Assembly (NCBI GenBank): GCA_035516155.1
Contig: DATJAP010000017.1
Location: forward strand, 13,286 to 77,285
DNA: 64,000 bases
Direction: 5' to 3'
From: JAJYKN01 sp035516155
GTDB lineage: Bacteria; Nitrospirota; UBA9217
Positions within the stretch are counted from its first letter, which is position 1. Each line of letters starts with the position of its first letter. Of this stretch, positions 61,156 through 64,000 are shown piece by piece. The position numbers and the translations under genes are program-made. The notes under the pieces were generated by a model that saw nothing but the letters and a program-made list of their open reading frames with translations, did no database searches and was not told where the DNA came from.

Positions 61156-61368
61156 CTAATCTCTGGTCGGCAATTTACACTTTTTCACTAAAACAGTAAT
61201 AAGCGACTGTTTGATTATCATATGCATTGCGTTGGCAATACAACCGTCAAGCTCAGTTATTACCAGCCTCTCTTCTTCTTTGGTCGGATCCAGTTTGAAT
61301 GTGTAGGTTCGAAGAGTATTAGCGCTAGAATTATTTTTTTTCTTTGACATATCCATTGTTTTGCTCAT
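61156..61368 (-). CDS. Unknown 70-residue protein
   Basis: A short protein with a polar N-terminus (MSKTMDMSKKKNNSSAN) and a helix with LVITELDGCIANAMHMII. No family recognised. It lies 89 nt upstream of the 266-residue gene on the same strand, so the two may be one unit. Confidence 0.4.
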   Translation of the reverse strand: MSKTMDMSKKKNNSSANTLRTYTFKLDPTKEEERLVITELDGCIANAMHMIIKQSLITVLVKKCKLPTRD

Positions 61369-61479
61369 ATTCTTACGGGTTCCTTTAACTGTCTTATCGG
61401 CAAATCGGCACGATATATTTAGTAGGATGCTGAAAAAATCACTCCAAAAGCAAAAAATAGCTGAATTCGTTAAATATTT

Positions 61480-62102
61480 TGAACTGACCCCCTCCGTTTA
61501 GACAATTTATGTTGGACTATCAGGCAGGATTCCCGGCCCGGGACGAGCAGAAAGGATCTTGTCATGATGAAACAGATTTGAAGCCGATTCAGCCCGGGAA
61601 GCTGCCTAGGAAGAACGGATTCGCCAAGTAGAGCAGGCACTTGGAAAAGCCCACCTGGAGGTTGAGTTTTTAAAAAAAGCTCTGCATCAGAGCTTCGAAC
61701 AGTCCCGGAAAAAAGGAAGTTCATTACCGACAACCGAGACCTTATCGAAACCATCACGAGGGGGTGCGAACTCATGAACCTCCCTCGTACCAGTTATTAC
61801 TACAAGCCGAAAACCCCGGGCGATATCTTTTGAGGACCAGGCCATTATTGCCCGGATCGAAGAGCTCGCCGAGGACTTTGCCACGTACGGCTACCGAAAA
61901 AGAACGGCTCAGCTCCGCCGGGACGGCATTGTGGTAAACCGCAAGAAAGTCCAACGGATCATGCGGGAAAAGGGCCTTTTTGCAAAGAAGACCCAGCGGT
62001 TCGTCAAAACCACGGACAGCAATTATCCCGTATACCCGAACCTGCTCAAAGGCCTGAACGTGACAGGTGTTAATCAGGTCTGGGTTGCTGATATCACCTA
62101 TA
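61480..62102 (+). mobile_element. Decayed IS3-family element, interrupted by a group II intron
   Basis: The left end TGAACTGACCCCCTCC at 61480 has the typical IS3-family terminal start. What remains of the transposase reads, across at least three frame breaks, EQALGKAHLEVEFLKKALHQ, CELMNLPRTSYYYKPKTP, EELAEDFATYGYRKRTAQLR, NRKKVQRIMREKGLF and VNQVWVADITY. The last phrase holds the first catalytic Asp. The orfA part is largely deleted. The reading stops at 62102, where the intron begins. No right end was found in the window. Confidence 0.72.
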
Positions 62103-63745
62103 GTACGCCCAGCCAACATAGCCCGCCCACATGGGGATGAAGTTGCTTGAGCATGTTTGGAATGCATCGCTCGTAATCTAATGTAATTGTGAGCATGCCC
62201 TCCTTCCGCTACGGGAAGGAGTGAGCCGAAGCGGCGGTGACTTGCCGAACACTGGCAAGGTGACGAAGTCCGTAGGAAACGGGACTTGCGGCGAAGCGGT
62301 TACGCCAAGATGAGTCTCTAGGCTGAGCACGGGACGGTTGAGGAACACGAACCTATTGAAACGCATCTGAGGGTTGCAATGTCACCCCTGCCTACACCGC
62401 TTAACAGGCAGGATGCGGACTAGCACCAGCCACACGTATGGGTTGGGCTACAAATGCTGACTGGATATGTACGCTGGTTAGCAGGGAGCCACGGGAAGCG
62501 CGTAGCTATACTGAGGCATCCGCAACGACTTGCGGTACGCAAGGATAAAGACTGCGATAGGCAACCTCGCCCGTGCGTTGAGTCCAACATGTGAACTGGG
62601 GAAGGCACAGATGTTAAGGGAGTGTGTCCCCGACGATGTGTAAGTTGACGGAGCCCCGTGGTAGTCTGAGGCCGGGAAAGCCGGTCACACGGCGAAGGGG
62701 GGCAGTTCAAGTGGTTTGCTCGGCTGATTAACTGACCGTAGTGAGGTGAAGACCTTTGATAATCAGTGAAATGCAAAGCAAACTGGCGAAGTGGTCTACG
62801 AAGGAGAAAGAACGTAAGTTCGATCGACTTCTAAGACTCATTGCCGATACGTCCTGGCTTGCCGAAGCGGCTCGTATCACGCTGGCTTCCAGCGGAGCAA
62901 GAACGCCGGGTGTAGACGGTGTCGATAGGCAAATGATGGAGATAAACCTCCAGCGTGAACTGACGACAATGCATGACGAACTGTTGGCGGGCTCATATCA
63001 GCCACTACCAGCAAGGCGCGTCTACATCCCGAAAGCGAATGGCAAACTCAGGCCGTTAGGGATCCCAAGTTTACGGGACCGGATTGTGCAAAGGGCTATG
63101 CTGATGGCATTGGAGCCGATTTGGGAGAGTGATTTCCATTCGGCGTCATATAGCTTCAGACCGGCCCTGAGCGTGCACCACGCGATGCGAACGGTGAAAC
63201 TGCAATTGCAAGACGGTGGTGGGACAGCAGGACGCTGGGTCATAGAGGGAGACCTCGCCAGCTACTTTGACACGGTTCATCATCGTCTTCTAATGAAGGG
63301 AATCCGCAAACGTATCGCCGACCAGCGCTTTCTTGCTTTGCTCTGGAAGTTTATAAAGGCGGGCTGTGTTGATCGTGGTCTGTTCCGTGCTGCGAGTGAG
63401 GGCGTTCCGCAGGGATGAGTAATTTCTCCTTTACTATCCAACATCATGCTGCATGAGTTTGATGCGTGGATAGAGGCGAACTATCTGAACAAGAAAGTAC
63501 GGAAGGACCGGTGGGCGTGGAATTTCGGGATTCTCAAACAGCGGCCAATTGCTGTCCGAGAGTCCAGACAGTGGAAGCCAGCAATATCCTACTGTCGTTA
63601 TGCTGATGATTTTCTATTGGTGGTTAAAGGTACTAAGGCGCATGCAGAAACGGTACGCGCAGCCTGTCGAGATTTCCTCGAAGACAAGCTCAAGCTCACA
63701 CTGAATATGGAAAAGACCCATATCACCCATGTGGCAAGCCGGTAG
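62103..63745 (+). mobile_element. Group II intron inserted in the IS3 transposase, decayed
   Basis: The boundary starts GTACGCCCAGCC at 62103, close to the group II consensus GUGYG; the third base differs. About 650 bases of structured, non-coding sequence follow, then a maturase/reverse transcriptase frame (62756-63745). The host gene (IS3 orfB) is cut after DITY. Its continuation does not appear by base 64000, so the intron 3' end is outside or lost. The end given is that of the visible RT frame. Confidence 0.65.
62756..63745 (+). pseudogene. Group II intron reverse transcriptase/maturase, interrupted
   Basis: Segments RTPGVDGVDRQ, YIPKANGKLRPLGIPSLRDR, VIEGDLASYFDTVHHRLL, SEGVPQG, then a TGA at 63416-63418 and VISPLLSNIMLHEFD, KDRWAWNFGILKQRPIAV and YCRYADDFLLVVKG (YADD catalytic motif) follow the LtrA-family order. 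Normal sequence has GVPQGG; here GGA became TGA. After HITHV the frame ends early and the maturase X domain is missing. It cannot give a full product. Confidence 0.82.
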
Positions 63746-64000
63746 CTTAGGGTGTTGATATTTTCCGCAGAAAGTTGGCTAATAATTAATCAACATCACT
63801 GGATGCGGGTAAAAAACAGACGGATGCTATTGTGGCTAAAAACCTTGACAGGAAAAAGGAGAAGAGATAGGATTAAAATACTAGAACGTATCAAGTGGGG
63901 TAAAACCCGGAGAAAAGCAGCCGGTAATTTTTTGGTGGACATAAGCAAGTACCTTCTCACAGCGGGTTTAATTGCGAGGGTGGTCCAGAAACCCCAATTT
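63746..64000. other. Sequence after the intron RT frame
   Basis: No gene recognised in the last 255 bases. Short open frames only. It may hold the worn end of the intron RT (a trace of DIFRRK in another frame), but I cannot support this firmly. Confidence 0.3.

Larger units (their letters stand above)
54903..61400. mobile_element. Candidate tRNA-Thr integrative element, right end not found
   Basis: From the tRNA 3' end rightward: integrase (-), excisionase-like (-), SF1-type helicase (-), replication-relaxation-type protein (-), then an IS256-type element and two unknown ORFs (-). This gene set is typical of small integrating elements. I found no second copy of the tRNA 3' end (attR) in the window, so the right boundary is unknown and the end coordinate is nominal. 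The left side is the most certain part. Confidence 0.6.

Noticed and set aside
62103..62755. CRISPR array or other short-repeat array
   Set aside because: No regularly spaced repeats here or elsewhere; the structured sequence is explained by a group II intron.
59410..63418. TGA read as an amino acid (recoding) in the IS256 and intron RT genes
   Set aside because: The two TGA codons replace different residues (Trp or Arg, and Gly), both genes also carry other breaks, and host genes use TGA as stop (for example glnE, nifU, nifS).

Overview
The window reads as a chromosome segment of an anaerobic Gram-negative bacterium. Outer-membrane and lipoprotein genes (lnt, mltD), a PII nitrogen cascade (glnE, glnD), nifU-nifS, a class III cytochrome c relic and two Ehr-type membrane complexes suggest Nitrospirota or Desulfobacterota. 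The sequence alone does not fix the taxon.

Layout. 1-1.9 kb: the 3' two thirds of glnE. 2.2-17.4 kb: two consecutive six-gene operons in the same order (HyfB-, HyfC-, HyfE-, HyfF-, HyfG- and HyfI-like). In both, the large subunit has lost all four NiFe-binding cysteines, so these are Ehr (energy-converting hydrogenase-related) complexes, not hydrogenases. 17.5-22.1 kb: a decayed cytochrome c, a lipoprotein hydrolase, two membrane proteins of unknown role, a lone receiver protein and two GGDEF-domain stumps. 22.1-25.1 kb: nifU-nifS and two unlinked tatA genes. 25.3-46.4 kb: dense housekeeping genes (rmuC, nadA, era, dedA, recO, lnt, two Hfq-type genes, queD, pmbA, ligA, nfo, a HEPN protein, a radical SAM protein, a PHP protein, a TPR protein, mltD, queE, NFACT). 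46.4-54.3 kb: mazG, a small secreted protein, a GtrA pseudogene, glnD, an AsmA-like stump and polA. 54.8-64 kb: a tRNA-Thr gene that abuts an integrase, followed by excisionase-, helicase- and replication-relaxation-type genes, two unknown ORFs, a dead IS256-type element, and a dead IS3-type element that carries a decayed group II intron.

How the genes work together. glnE and glnD act on the same PII/glutamine synthetase cascade from opposite ends of the window. nifU-nifS would supply Fe-S clusters for nadA, queE, the YhcC-like protein and the EhrS subunits. The Hfq-type pair is in one operon with lnt. One hfq gene encodes two Sm-fold domains in a single chain.

The points most worth following are: (i) the tandem, diverged Ehr complexes; (ii) the double-Sm Hfq beside a second Hfq-like protein; (iii) six housekeeping genes (nadA, era, the double hfq, queD, queE, polA) whose sigma70-type -10 boxes end only 6-9 nt before the start codon with no Shine-Dalgarno, a signature of leaderless mRNAs; (iv) the tRNA-Thr element with nested dead transposons. 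No CRISPR array and no rRNA were seen.
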